From Candidatus Latescibacterota bacterium (GTDB lineage: Bacteria > Latescibacterota > UBA2968 > UBA8231), in NCBI GenBank assembly GCA_022826515.1, contig JAJDUT010000037.1, forward strand, positions 28,442 to 92,441: DNA of 64,000 nt. The letters are read 5' to 3'. Shown one piece after another: positions 16,851-25,892 of this stretch. The translations under genes and the position numbers were made by a program. Position 1 is the first letter of the stretch. Each line of letters opens with the position of its first letter. Under the pieces are notes generated by a model. That model did not search any database and was not told the DNA's origin. It worked only from the letters and a program-made list of their open reading frames with translations.

Positions 16851-17280
16851 CTACTCGGCTTCGTCTAGCAGGAGCCTAAAGGCTCCGAGGCTGGGCACCT
16901 GTAGGGCCGCCCGAAACAACTGCTTGAGACGCGGCGCATCGTCGATGGTCGCAAGGCGACTGGCTAACGGGGCGACTTCCTCTGGCTGAAAGCGCAGTTC
17001 CAACACTTCTTGGATGCTCTCGCGGATGCCTTGCTCAATGCCCTGCTCAAGGGCCTTCTCCGTGAAATACTGCACAATTGACGATTCGTACATGGTCTCC
17101 TCCGAAAGGATGGTCCTAATCGTTTCTGATTTATACGCTAATCCGCTCAAAATGGCAAGATCGGCCAGATAATATTGGCCTTGCGGGTTTCGTCCATGGG
17201 CACCTGCTGCGCCCGGTGGATGCACTGGCGCAACCACGACTCGGCATCCACACAGGAATGGGGGTTGGGGAAAAACAGCT
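16851..17280 (-). pseudogene. Rpn/PD-(D/E)XK transposase-like remnant, frameshifted
   Basis: Recognisable remnant of the Rpn-type recombination-promoting nuclease family. The C-terminal half (16,851 to about 17,175) reads YYLADLAILSGLAY, then ILSEETMYESSIVQYFTEKA, EQGIEQGIRESIQEVLELRF, a characteristic tail of these proteins. Just upstream, between about 17,175 and 17,255, the family-like reading CVDAESWLRQCIHRAQQV and MDETRKANI continues in a different frame of the same strand, so a frameshift lies near 17,170-17,180. A stop in that frame near 17,281 ends the match. The catalytic nuclease core is absent. An uninterrupted frame runs to 17,465, but its N-terminal part resembles nothing I know. 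The 17,281-17,513 stretch holds no other gene apart from the leader of the next gene. Confidence 0.6.
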
Positions 17281-17513
17281 AAGTTCGTTGCTGTGTTTTT
17301 CGGTAGAACTGTCTCAATTAGGGCCAACAGGGCCTCTTTCAACCGCTGGATGAAGGATAAGAAAGAAGCAAACAGCCATGTAAATCCCACTTGTGTGGTG
17401 TGATTGAGCGGGTCGCGTAAAGCCATTTTTTCTTGACAGGTCTTGAGCGGGCGTTTATCATACACCGTTCATTCAAACTTTTTCGTCCACTTCTCAATAA
17501 AGGAGATGCAGTA

Positions 17514-18467
17514 ATGAAGAAGTTGACTCTTTTAGCCGCTATCGCGGCCTTTTGCTTTACCACGCTGGCCAGCGCCCAGCCACCCGTGCGCTACTTTGAC
17601 CTACCCAAGTTCACCCAAGCCCCCACGCTCGATGGCGACCGCGCAACCGTTGCTGACGAGTGGGCTGGTGCGCTGAAATTTCCCTGCTCGCCAGACCAGA
17701 TCCAACTCGACGGTCAAGAGTTTGGCTGGCGTGATCAGGCGAACGGGCAAAGCGAAGTGAGTACTAACCAGCTCAATGAAAACGGCGAGACCGAAGTGGC
17801 AGGCGAGGGACGCACCAACGCTGATTTTGAGTCGGTGCTCTTGCAGGCTTGGGATGACGAAGCCCTGTACTACCTCGCCGAGGTTAGCGATAATGTCCGC
17901 GACACCGAAGGTGGTGGTGAAGCCCGGGCTTGGTGGGAGCGCGACAGCGTGTCGCTCTACCTCGACCTGAACAACGAAGATCATCCCGGTGGCGACCCGA
18001 CCCAAGAGTTTGTCAACCTGAATGTGGTCAACTTCATGGCTGTGCCTTTCGGCTCGAACGAACTGTCCGTCTGCTTGATCACTACCGTGGATATGGCGCG
18101 CGTGGATGTCCACGACCCCGACGCACTTGAAGGGTTTGAGTACGGCTTCCGCGACGCCGGCGACGAGTTTGGCGACGAGGGGGATGCGGACTACGTGATT
18201 GAAGGCAAGCTGCCGTGGGATACCTTCCTGCGCAACGGAAATCTCTATGAAGCCCCCACGACTGGCTCTGAGATGGGCTTTGCTTGGTTGCCGATTGATC
18301 CCGATGGCGAAGATGCCTATGGTGGTCAGATTCAGTGCGTGGCTTGGGCAGGCGGCAACATGTCCGAATTCGCCAACTGGGTCTTTGTGGATACGCCGGC
18401 TGGTCCGACGGGAACCGCAGTCGAAGAAGATTCTTGGGGCCGCGTAAAGGAGACCTTCGTCCAGTAA
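17514..18467 (+). CDS. Secreted CBM9/DOMON-like protein
   Basis: 317 residues. A clear AAGGAG site precedes the ATG at 17514, and the start MKKLTLLAAIAAFCFTTLASAQ is a Sec signal peptide. The mature protein resembles family 9 carbohydrate-binding/DOMON-like sandwiches: APTLDGD near residue 38, VLLQAWDDEALYYLAEVSDN (about 104-123), WWERDSVSLYLDLNNE (about 141-156), YVIEGKLPWDTF (about 228-239) and EMGFAWLPIDPDG. These modules bind sugars or haem in exported proteins; which ligand applies here is unknown. It stands alone with its own terminator (18,492-18,533) just before the large envelope cluster. Confidence 0.75.
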   Translation: MKKLTLLAAIAAFCFTTLASAQPPVRYFDLPKFTQAPTLDGDRATVADEWAGALKFPCSPDQIQLDGQEFGWRDQANGQSEVSTNQLNENGETEVAGEGRTNADFESVLLQAWDDEALYYLAEVSDNVRDTEGGGEARAWWERDSVSLYLDLNNEDHPGGDPTQEFVNLNVVNFMAVPFGSNELSVCLITTVDMARVDVHDPDALEGFEYGFRDAGDEFGDEGDADYVIEGKLPWDTFLRNGNLYEAPTTGSEMGFAWLPIDPDGEDAYGGQIQCVAWAGGNMSEFANWVFVDTPAGPTGTAVEEDSWGRVKETFVQ

Positions 18468-18491
18468 TCAACGGCCTCTAAATAGGTTCTA

Positions 18492-18533
18492 AAACGGGAA
18501 GCGGGCTTGACGCCTGCTTCCCGTTTTTTTTTC
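18492..18533 (+). terminator. Strong rho-independent terminator
   Basis: AAAACGGGAAGC pairs perfectly with GCTTCCCGTTTT, extended by GGC/GCC, and is followed by a run of nine T. It lies 24 bases after the stop of the CBM9-like gene. The 5' A-run also makes it usable on the opposite strand. Confidence 0.92.
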
Positions 18534-18617
18534 TTGACCCACGAGCTTTGGCAAGCGTATGTTTTCGCCCGTTGATTTTCTATAGATACACGCGGTCGAG
18601 GCGAGGAAGGATTGACC

Positions 18618-18842
18618 ATGAGCGAACCGATTACCCCGCAGCAAGACCACGACCGCCGCATTGGACGATTGGAAGGCATTGCCGAACAACTCAACTTCCG
18701 CTTGGACGCGATTGAACGAGCGGTAAGCGAGTTACGCACCCGTATGGATAGTCAATTTCGCTGGTTAGTCGGCATTCAAATCACTAGTCTGATCGCCATA
18801 GGTGGCTTGCTTCTAAGTATCTACAGCAAGCTACCCGATTGA
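18618..18842 (+). CDS. Small coiled-coil protein with C-terminal membrane helix
   Basis: 74 residues from the ATG at 18618, with GGAAGG as ribosome-binding site. Residues 10-48 (RRIGRLEGIAEQLNFRLD, IERAVSELRTRMDSQFRW) form a heptad-like amphipathic coiled coil; residues 49-70 (LVGIQITSLIAIGGLLLSIY) form one transmembrane helix. Such small tail-anchored coiled-coil proteins are common in bacterial genomes and mostly uncharacterised. It lies between a terminator and the giant secreted protein gene. Confidence 0.7.
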   Translation: MSEPITPQQDHDRRIGRLEGIAEQLNFRLDAIERAVSELRTRMDSQFRWLVGIQITSLIAIGGLLLSIYSKLPD

Positions 18843-18898
18843 TTCCAACCCGCCGGGGCTAGCCCAGTACAGGCCTTGGCCAAAGCACAAGGGTTTTC

Positions 18899-21895
18899 AT
18901 GTTTATAGACGTCGTGTCCAAGCACTGGGTGGGGATATTATCAGTAGTTTGCGTTGGCTTATCTGTGCCAGCAGAGGCACAGCGCCATCCGGAATCTGGT
19001 GGCCCACTGCCCTATTACAACCCCACTCCTGGCACGCCGCAAGATCCGCCGTGGAAAAAGCGCCCTCCCTTTCTGCGCGGTCCCCAAGACCGTTATGATC
19101 GCGGGTTGGGGAGGGCCTTCCTCAACGCCGCAGTTAGCGTCCCCTATCTCAACTACGCCGACCAAAAGTACATTGCGTACTACCGCGAGACCGTTGCTTG
19201 GGCCACCCCGTCGGGCCGCTCGCCAAGGACTCGCAATGTGGGTTGGGATCGGATGGGCAACTACATGGGCGGCGGCTATCGGCGACTGCTGACGATAGAA
19301 GAGTCGCGCAGTGGCAATGACTTTAGTGGAGCTAGTTATATTGACCACAAGTATCGGTCGTTTCGAGTTGGCCACTATACGCACAAGGATTTGCACTGGA
19401 CCGCCACGTTGGGCAACTTGGGCACAGCAGGTGGTGCTACGGATGTGCGCACCATCTTCACGCCGCTTACCTTGGTCAACAGTAAGCTCAATGTGCTGCG
19501 CATGGACATCAACTACAAGGAGCGCGACCGGGCGACCCTGCTCTACTCGCGCGGCGGCGATCACTCGGGTGCCCAGTTGTTTTCCAAATGGGCGTTCGGC
19601 CAAGAAGGCGACGACGCTTGGGACAACTCACCGGTGTTGCTCTTTGGCGGCCACTATCAGCGCGAAGTAGGTCGCTTCGCCAGCGTTGGCGGGACGCTAA
19701 TCAACCAAATTATGGCTTCGCCTGCTCTGTCGCGCTCTAGTGCTTGGCGCGGCGATTTGCCCTATGAGATGCTCGGTCCCAAGACCATCCGCGTCTTCGT
19801 GGCCGATGATTCGCCCGACGATGCCCAGGCCAATGCCATTGTCTATGGTGTAGATATCGTTCTTGAAGGTACGCGTGGCACAGAGCTGGTGCGCCTGACC
19901 AGCCTCGACGACGACCCAGACTATGATCCGTCCATAGAAGCCGGGCCACCCGAAGGTGGTGTCGTTCACGCCGGTGGCGGGCGCGAGGCCGAGGGCAAGG
20001 TGCCGGTGGTGTACACCTTCGTCCTCCCGCCAGATGTAACGGTGCGCTCGACGCGCTTTGTCGCTGATGTGGCCGGCGATTATCGGATCGGCGTCAGTCA
20101 GACCCACGACTTCTTCAGTATCGATCGTCGAGGCAGCGCGGCTATCGCCGAGTCGGCTTGGCCAGCCCCCATCACCAAAGCCAACGAGCGGGCCATCCGG
20201 CGTCCGTTCAAGTGGTACACAGACGAAGACGAGGAGATCTATTACACGGTGGTCCGCGCCGATGGCAGCGACGGCACCGGGGCCAACCGGCAGCTGGTTT
20301 CTTTTGACTACGGCATTCCCACCGGGCAGAGTTTGGCCTCAATCAACTATCAGGTCGATTTGGTCGGGCTCGATCTCAGTGGCGAGGTGGCGCACAATCT
20401 GCAAAACTTCATGTTCCCAATCGGCAATAACGAAGGCCAGCGCAGCAGTGAACGCGCTTTGGCGTGGTGGGTCAAGGGCGTCAAGGATCTGGTCGGTGGT
20501 TTGGCGCTGGGCGGTGAGATATACCGGATGGATCCGGCCTACGGCGGCGGGTACGACAGCTACCGAGGCGGCATGGCCTTCCACTACGATGGACAGCCGG
20601 CACCCGGCGAGCGAATCACTACGGTCACCGAGGAGTTCCCCCTCCACGAAGACAACGACGATCACGACACCTTACCCGACAGCCACAGCGACGATACGGC
20701 CACTGCCGAGCCGCGTTCGCTTTATCCAGGTAATCCCGGTGCCCAAGTGTATCCGGGCCTCGACGAGAACGTCGATAACATCCCAGACATGGATCGCAAC
20801 GAGAACTTTATTGTGGATTGGGACGAGGCGTTTCTGACCTACGATTCGGAGCCACCCGAATTTGTCTATGGCATCGACTTCAACAACAACAACGTGCCCG
20901 ACTTTCGCGAGAACGACGATAAGCCGGATTACCCCTACCCGCGCGACCAAAAGGGTCGGCACATCTTCCTGCGCTACGACCGCTTGGGGGCTTGGGGCGA
21001 GTTCGTCAGCATAGGCGGTTACGACAACCGTCAGATCGCCGGTCCGGGCAAGTCTGAGGGGGTTTACTTCCGCTACGCATACTCGGTGGAAAAGCGCGGT
21101 GTTGGCGCACTGAAAATTAACTACGACGCCAAGCAGGTCAAAGACGATATCCCGGATCACACTTACGTGTACCAAGTGCCCATTGACGATATTGAGGTCA
21201 TCAACTGGTTTAACGAGCCGGACGGCCCGCCTGAACGCGCGGGTTTTTGGCGGCCAGCGACGCCGGACGAACTGTTGATGCGCGACAGCTTTGTGCATCT
21301 GCTCTTTTTCGACAGCACCTATCAGGGATTTAGCGGCTTCAACATTGAAAACGGCTTCCTGTGGCAGCGCAACAGCCAAGCCGAAATTGAGCTTGAAGAC
21401 GGCAGCGGGCTGTTGCAGCCCCAAGACGTGCGTTCGCGTTTTTCCATTGTCAACAAAATCGACTACACGCATAGCTGGGGTGCCTTCAGCGTTACGCCGA
21501 AGCTAAAGCATCGGACGATCTTTGAGCAGGTCGATAGCGAAGATGCGCCGAGGAAATCGTACAGCGACTTCATCCCCATCGTAATGGGGCGATACCAGCT
21601 CACGCCTAAGACTAACTTCCAGCTTGGTGTACAAGGGTTGCCCTTGCTGCCATTTAAGCACTGGGATCGCGGTTCTGAGGATGGGGCGTACAGCCAAATT
21701 GGGGCGTACAGCCAGACCGGGACGTATAGCCAGACCGATTATCTGGCCATGCTGAGTATTACCGCAGACTACTTTGGCATCCGCGACAATTCGATATTTT
21801 TCGGCTATCAGCGCACGCGGCGGGACTATAGCCATGCCGGGCGGCCCGACTCCAAGCAGGGCACCCTCTTCGTAGAGCTGATATCACCCTTCTAG
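18899..21895 (+). CDS. Giant secreted/outer-membrane-type protein, paralogue A
   Basis: 998 residues with a signal peptide ending near AEAQ (residue 28). I recognise no named family. It is clearly paralogous to the 25,893-28,814 protein: both have SRGGD/SQGGD, VFVADDSPDDAQA against IIEDDSPDDIGRA, FDYGIPTGQ(S/A)L, a FPIGNN/FPVGSN block, LGGE(I/V) and a C-terminal LQLG(V/F)QGLP strand. Residues 620-690 hold a D/N-rich segment (DENVDNIPDMDRNEN, FNNNNVPDFRENDD) like calcium-binding thrombospondin-3 or dockerin loops. The C-terminal 150 residues alternate hydrophobic/polar and end in PF, consistent with an outer-membrane beta-structure. It is followed one base later by a lipoprotein gene, so it is the first gene of a long operon. 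Confidence 0.72.
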   Translation: MFIDVVSKHWVGILSVVCVGLSVPAEAQRHPESGGPLPYYNPTPGTPQDPPWKKRPPFLRGPQDRYDRGLGRAFLNAAVSVPYLNYADQKYIAYYRETVAWATPSGRSPRTRNVGWDRMGNYMGGGYRRLLTIEESRSGNDFSGASYIDHKYRSFRVGHYTHKDLHWTATLGNLGTAGGATDVRTIFTPLTLVNSKLNVLRMDINYKERDRATLLYSRGGDHSGAQLFSKWAFGQEGDDAWDNSPVLLFGGHYQREVGRFASVGGTLINQIMASPALSRSSAWRGDLPYEMLGPKTIRVFVADDSPDDAQANAIVYGVDIVLEGTRGTELVRLTSLDDDPDYDPSIEAGPPEGGVVHAGGGREAEGKVPVVYTFVLPPDVTVRSTRFVADVAGDYRIGVSQTHDFFSIDRRGSAAIAESAWPAPITKANERAIRRPFKWYTDEDEEIYYTVVRADGSDGTGANRQLVSFDYGIPTGQSLASINYQVDLVGLDLSGEVAHNLQNFMFPIGNNEGQRSSERALAWWVKGVKDLVGGLALGGEIYRMDPAYGGGYDSYRGGMAFHYDGQPAPGERITTVTEEFPLHEDNDDHDTLPDSHSDDTATAEPRSLYPGNPGAQVYPGLDENVDNIPDMDRNENFIVDWDEAFLTYDSEPPEFVYGIDFNNNNVPDFRENDDKPDYPYPRDQKGRHIFLRYDRLGAWGEFVSIGGYDNRQIAGPGKSEGVYFRYAYSVEKRGVGALKINYDAKQVKDDIPDHTYVYQVPIDDIEVINWFNEPDGPPERAGFWRPATPDELLMRDSFVHLLFFDSTYQGFSGFNIENGFLWQRNSQAEIELEDGSGLLQPQDVRSRFSIVNKIDYTHSWGAFSVTPKLKHRTIFEQVDSEDAPRKSYSDFIPIVMGRYQLTPKTNFQLGVQGLPLLPFKHWDRGSEDGAYSQIGAYSQTGTYSQTDYLAMLSITADYFGIRDNSIFFGYQRTRRDYSHAGRPDSKQGTLFVELISPF
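21685..21738 (+). repeat. Three 18-base tandem repeats in coding sequence
   Basis: GGGGCGTACAGCCAAATT, GGGGCGTACAGCCAGACC and GGGACGTATAGCCAGACC follow each other and encode G(A/T)YSQ(I/T) three times near the C-terminus of paralogue A. The other giant protein lacks them, so this is a recent local expansion. Confidence 0.8.
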
Positions 21896-21896
21896 G

Positions 21897-22676
21897 ATGC
21901 GAATGCAGATGAGATCCATCACAAAATACATTCACGTCCTCCTGTACTTGGCACTGGTCTCCGGAGGGTGCGCTACGCTCAAATCCCTCGAATCGCATGT
22001 GCAACAGGAGTACTTTATCGAACTAGAGCCGGTCCTACCCGATGAGGATACCTATTACATTGATCCAATCGACAGCTCGGTCGTATGGAGTGAGCAAGGG
22101 GTGCAGGTCAAGGTCAAGTTCTACGACGATGCCATGCTCGACGCCGAATACGACGTCCGCTACACGCCCTATACGCTCACGGGCGTCGAAATTCCCAGCT
22201 TAGACTATACGCCGCCGTTGTGGACCGTTTTTGAAATGACGGTGATCAATCGCACCCGGGAGCGGGTGGAGCTAGATCCCACGCAGACCATGCTGCGCTT
22301 GGACGATGGCCGCCGCTTGCTCTGTGGCCAAGGGGCGGGGAATTGGTACGACAAGGATGAGTTCTACGACTATTCCTATTTGAAGTGGGGGGGGCAAGAA
22401 GGCAATGTGCGCTATCACGCCAGCTTGGATCGCGGTCCCATCTGGACTAAAAGCGCGTACCACCGAGAAAAGCCCGTGCGCAAAGGCTCTAGGTATATCG
22501 GCAAGTTGACCTTTCCGCCGCTGCCGGCAGAAACCAAGTCGTTCACTCTTGAAGTAAACGACTTCATTCTGGCCTTTGATCGCTTTCAAGTAGGGTACGG
22601 CAATCCGGTGGAATTTACCGACTTGAAATTCCACTTCAATGTCGATCACGGAGTGCGTTGGGTGGAGAATGAGTAA
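21897..22676 (+). CDS. Lipoprotein, paralogue of the 33,723 lipoprotein
   Basis: 259 residues; an alternative Met at codon 3 or 5 may be the true start. The N-terminus ends in the lipobox SGGC (LVSGGCAT, about 22-25). The mature part has DTYYIDPIDSSVVWSEQGVQVKV (split here as DTYYIDP and DSSVVWSEQGV), LWTVFEMTVINRTRERVELDP and a C-terminal DFILAFDRFQ. The protein at 33,723 has the same skeleton (DYTIDPDDSSTVFSKEGL, FTVFEVEVINKTYAKIEFDP, EFVLSFDASG), so the two are duplicates at either end of the cluster. Predicted fold is beta-sandwich; function unknown. It sits one base after paralogue A and abuts the next lipoprotein. Confidence 0.75.
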   Translation: MRMQMRSITKYIHVLLYLALVSGGCATLKSLESHVQQEYFIELEPVLPDEDTYYIDPIDSSVVWSEQGVQVKVKFYDDAMLDAEYDVRYTPYTLTGVEIPSLDYTPPLWTVFEMTVINRTRERVELDPTQTMLRLDDGRRLLCGQGAGNWYDKDEFYDYSYLKWGGQEGNVRYHASLDRGPIWTKSAYHREKPVRKGSRYIGKLTFPPLPAETKSFTLEVNDFILAFDRFQVGYGNPVEFTDLKFHFNVDHGVRWVENE

Positions 22677-23336
22677 ATGAAAAAGATGGTGAAATATCTC
22701 GGGGTGGTGCTGCTCGGCGGCTCGATGGCCTGTACTTTGAAATACGAGACACTCAAGGACACCAGTTTGCCGAATCCGCCGTCGGTGCCGATCAAAATAT
22801 ACGTCAAGGAATTCCCGGTCGAGAGCAAGGCCAACGTAGTCGATCCGAGAGCTGCCAATTCGGCTGGTAGCCAAGGAGGTACCCAGTATGTTACGAATGC
22901 CCTCGCCAGCGCGGGAAATCGCCTAGTGCAGATTACTCGGCCTTCGCGGATCGAGGATTTGTCTGGGGCCTTGTTGCGCGAACTCCGCAAGGACAAGGTG
23001 CGGATTCTCACGCAGACGGATCGGATCGAGGTGCTAGACGAAGACAGCGTGCGTCAAGTGAACAATCCCTTCGCGCTGGTGTCAGCGGACTCGGATGAGG
23101 CCGACTTGGAAATTAGCGGCACGGCTATGATTACCAGCCAGCGGGTGCGCAAGGTATTCTCCCCGCAGACGCAAAGAGTGCAGGTTGAGGTCTCAGTTAA
23201 GGATCTCAAAACCGGCAAAGTGAGCAAGAAAAGCCCAGTGGATGCCGGCATTGTCATGACCTTCAACTCTAGGGAGTTGGAGGAGGCCCTCGCCGTCGCC
23301 GTGGTGACCAGCCTGACGCAGAAACTGCTATTCTGA
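22677..23336 (+). CDS. Lipoprotein of unknown function (LptE/CsgG-like pattern)
   Basis: 219 residues. MKKMVKYLGVVLLGGSMACT carries a lipobox (SMAC). The mature part contains IKIYVKEFPVES, SGALLRELRKDKVRILTQ, ADLEISGTAMI and VQVEVSVKDLKTGKV, then ELEEALAVAVVTSLTQKLL at the end. This pattern (short strand on an extended name-of-factor motif, a helix pair, a strand with a DLEISG-like turn, final helix) recalls LptE- or CsgG-type outer-membrane assembly lipoproteins, but I cannot assign it firmly. Start and stop abut the neighbours directly (ATGA at 22,673-22,679), showing translational coupling. Confidence 0.65.
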   Translation: MKKMVKYLGVVLLGGSMACTLKYETLKDTSLPNPPSVPIKIYVKEFPVESKANVVDPRAANSAGSQGGTQYVTNALASAGNRLVQITRPSRIEDLSGALLRELRKDKVRILTQTDRIEVLDEDSVRQVNNPFALVSADSDEADLEISGTAMITSQRVRKVFSPQTQRVQVEVSVKDLKTGKVSKKSPVDAGIVMTFNSRELEEALAVAVVTSLTQKLLF

Positions 23337-23337
23337 A

Positions 23338-24996
23338 GTGCTGAGGCTGGGTGCACTTTTGCTGTTGCTCGAATTCAGTCCGTGCCGTGCTGAATTAAAG
23401 ACTTGGGTGGTAGATGCGGTGGAAACATTTGCCTTGGGAACGACCCAAGGTGTACAGGTGCATTCAGATAGCCTCGTCATCTTGGCGCATTTGGACGAGG
23501 ATGTAAACGTGGCCTTGGGACGATCAGTGATCGACGATTTTGACAAGCCTGTGCCCCTAGCGGACGGCGCGATTGACCTCGTGCGGAGCGAGTGGATCTC
23601 GGGCACCAATCACGTGTTCGACAAGCAATTTACTGTCGATCTCGGCTTGGACCGGGGGATCAAGCGAGTGCGCGTGTTAGCCGGCGAGACGGCGCTGAAT
23701 CAACCCGAGTATTTCATGCGTGGATACAGACTCGAAACAGCCGCCCAAGTGGCGCCGCAAGTTTGGCATCTTTTGGCGGAACAGCCGGACAATTTCGTCC
23801 TCAATGTAGATACGAGCGCAGATTCTACTTGGGCTGCGATTGACGAGCGCGGTGAGGCGATCCCGCGCGAGGGGCGCTTCGTGCGGCTGACAATAATCCG
23901 CCAAGACCGCAGCAACTGGGTCGCTCTCGGCGAAATCGAGGTATTCGGCGTGGGCTACATTAGCGAAGGCTTCATAGAGGATAGCTTTGCCCCGCCTATG
24001 CCGGTCAACGTAGGGCAGATTCGCTGGCAAGTAGATCGCCCAGAGCGCACGGGCATTGAGTTGAAGGTGCGTGGGGTTAGCGCAGAGGGAACAGAGGGGC
24101 CTTGGGGAAGCGTTGCCGCGCACTCGGACGGGGAATTTTTTTACCGCGGAGACGAGCCGGTCGCGCGAATGGCGTACCGGGCCCGCCTGACGAATTCGGC
24201 CCCTTTTGTCAGTCCGGCGCTCAAGCGCATTGCCATTGACTACGATCCAGTCTTGGTCGCTCAACAGCTCTTGGCAGAGGTGGTTGCATCCGATCCGCTG
24301 CGCAAGGGCGAGGAAGCGACGCTGATCTACCGAGTGGAGATCGCGGCTGGCGTCGATGATTATGGGGTCGATCTCTTGCGCGTACAAGGCCCCCTACTTC
24401 GCGTAACAGCCGTGCGCGTCGATGGTCGGGAACTCGTGCCCACAGAGGATTACACTTGGGACCCAACGCCGGATCGGGAGGGGGTGCTGATAGAGCTTGC
24501 ACCTAATGAGCAGATCAATGGGGTGGCGACCATTGAAATTGAGGGGCCAGCGCTCTTTGTGCGCGACAAGACCGCCATGCGCTTTGAGGCTGGCAACAAG
24601 GCCCAAGGCGACAGAGACGGGTACGTGAACTGGCAGCAGGGGCAAGAAATGCCGGGTGCCACTTGGACGGTACTGGCTGCGGGAACGCCGTTGCAGCTCT
24701 TGGGCGAAGTGCAGGTAGAGCCGCGCCCGTTTTCGCCGTTTGCCGATGAGTACGTGCGCTTTGCCTTTGTCGTCGGCAATATCGAAGCGGGCCGGGAAGT
24801 CGTGCTAAAAATTTACGACTTGACCGGTCGGTCAATTCGCCAGTTGGCGCAGACCGGAAGCGCCCGGACCTATCAGTTTGAGTGGGACGGCCGCGATGAG
24901 GGGGGGCGGATTGTCGAGCCAGGGCTCTATCTCTACGAGATTGGGATAGAAGGAAGCGATAAGGTGCGCCGAGGTACTTTTGTGGTGGCGTACTAG
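23338..24996 (+). CDS. Secreted discoidin-like protein with FlgD-like C-terminal domain
   Basis: 552 residues from a GTG one base after the previous stop, with a signal peptide ending near CRAE. Residues 30-205 look like a galactose-binding/discoidin fold: the strand KQFTVDLGLDRGIKRVRVL, then GRFVRLTIIRQD and WVALGEIEVFGVG. Residues 310-430 contain Ig-like strands. Residues 460-550 form a FlgD-Ig-like module (EPRPFSPFADEYVRFAF, VVLKIYDLTGRSIRQL, FEWDGRDEGGRIVEPGLYLYEI, RRGTFVVAY), the C-terminal domain commonly used for sorting or surface attachment in FCB-group and related bacteria. Its end overlaps the next gene. Confidence 0.75.
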   Translation: MLRLGALLLLLEFSPCRAELKTWVVDAVETFALGTTQGVQVHSDSLVILAHLDEDVNVALGRSVIDDFDKPVPLADGAIDLVRSEWISGTNHVFDKQFTVDLGLDRGIKRVRVLAGETALNQPEYFMRGYRLETAAQVAPQVWHLLAEQPDNFVLNVDTSADSTWAAIDERGEAIPREGRFVRLTIIRQDRSNWVALGEIEVFGVGYISEGFIEDSFAPPMPVNVGQIRWQVDRPERTGIELKVRGVSAEGTEGPWGSVAAHSDGEFFYRGDEPVARMAYRARLTNSAPFVSPALKRIAIDYDPVLVAQQLLAEVVASDPLRKGEEATLIYRVEIAAGVDDYGVDLLRVQGPLLRVTAVRVDGRELVPTEDYTWDPTPDREGVLIELAPNEQINGVATIEIEGPALFVRDKTAMRFEAGNKAQGDRDGYVNWQQGQEMPGATWTVLAAGTPLQLLGEVQVEPRPFSPFADEYVRFAFVVGNIEAGREVVLKIYDLTGRSIRQLAQTGSARTYQFEWDGRDEGGRIVEPGLYLYEIGIEGSDKVRRGTFVVAY

Positions 24997-25840
24997 CGTC
25001 CTGTTGCTGGCTCTCGTTTCCCCGGTCGGCGCTGCGTTTGAATTTTCGGGACGGGGTGCCCAGAGTTCGGCACTCGGCGGCGCTTTTGCCGCTAGCACTC
25101 GGACGGCTGAGGCCGTTTGGTACAATCCGGCCGGCAACGCCCAGCAGCAAAAGTGGCAGGCTGGCACGACGCACGCGTTGCTTTATCCCGGGTTGGATCA
25201 AAGTCCAGCCCTAAACGGCTTGTCGGTCACCGGTCCCTTGCGCGGCGGCGGTTTCCAACTGGGCGTCTCGTTTCTCGGTGCCGATGGCTGGCGCGAAGAA
25301 GTGATTGCCTTGGGTTACGGGCAGCCGTTGCACGAGCGATTCGCCTTGGGTGGCGGCTTGCGCACCAGCGCTTGGAAAGCTGGCGACCTGTCGCACCGAG
25401 CTTGGCACGTCGATGTAGGTGCCACTTGGGAAGTGGGTTTCATACACCCGCGGGCGTACCTGCGCCTAGCGTTGGTCGCCAAAGGCTTAAACGGCGCGAA
25501 CATCGCTGCGGGAGGCCAAGCCGCTGGCCAAGAAAAGCCGGTCGTGGTTGCGGCGGCCCTGCTCAATTGGGCGGGGCGGGAAGTCCTGCTCGACATTGAG
25601 CGCCGCGATGGACGAACGGAGTTCAGAGTGGGGTACGAGACGCGGACGGTGAGTCTCAACGGCGCTCGGTTCCGCATGGGCGGGGCCGCGGTTGGTTCGG
25701 GTTTTGACGAGAGAGAGCTCAATGTGGGGCTTGGCCACAACTATAAGCAATGGCATTTCGATTATGCTTATTCATACCCGATGCATCTCTCCGGCTATGG
25801 AGGCGTGCATCGGTTCAGCGTCGGGTATCGCCAACACTGA
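24980..25840 (+). CDS. PorV/PorQ-like outer-membrane beta-barrel
   Basis: 286 residues from a TTG that overlaps the preceding gene by 17 bases; no better start precedes the signal peptide MWWRTSVLLLALVSPVGAAF. The first mature residues, FEFSGRGAQSSALGGAFAAS, then EAVWYNPAGNA, are the signature of the PorV/PorQ/UPF0164-type barrel proteins (FadL-related shape). Strands alternate to the C-terminal HRFSVGYRQH. In Bacteroidetes, PorV shuttles type IX secretion substrates, and proteins of this family often accompany FlgD-like-tailed secreted proteins, as here. No core type IX genes (GldK-N, SprA) are visible in the window. Confidence 0.7.
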   Translation: MWWRTSVLLLALVSPVGAAFEFSGRGAQSSALGGAFAASTRTAEAVWYNPAGNAQQQKWQAGTTHALLYPGLDQSPALNGLSVTGPLRGGGFQLGVSFLGADGWREEVIALGYGQPLHERFALGGGLRTSAWKAGDLSHRAWHVDVGATWEVGFIHPRAYLRLALVAKGLNGANIAAGGQAAGQEKPVVVAAALLNWAGREVLLDIERRDGRTEFRVGYETRTVSLNGARFRMGGAAVGSGFDERELNVGLGHNYKQWHFDYAYSYPMHLSGYGGVHRFSVGYRQH

Positions 25841-25892
25841 GTTTAGAATGCGACTGAAGACAGAATCTCTACACTGCATGAGGATAGCTGCC

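Noticed and set aside
17281..17465. N-terminal extension of the Rpn-like frame
   Set aside because: Open in frame but without family resemblance; the family-like reading runs in another frame and ends at a stop near 17,281.
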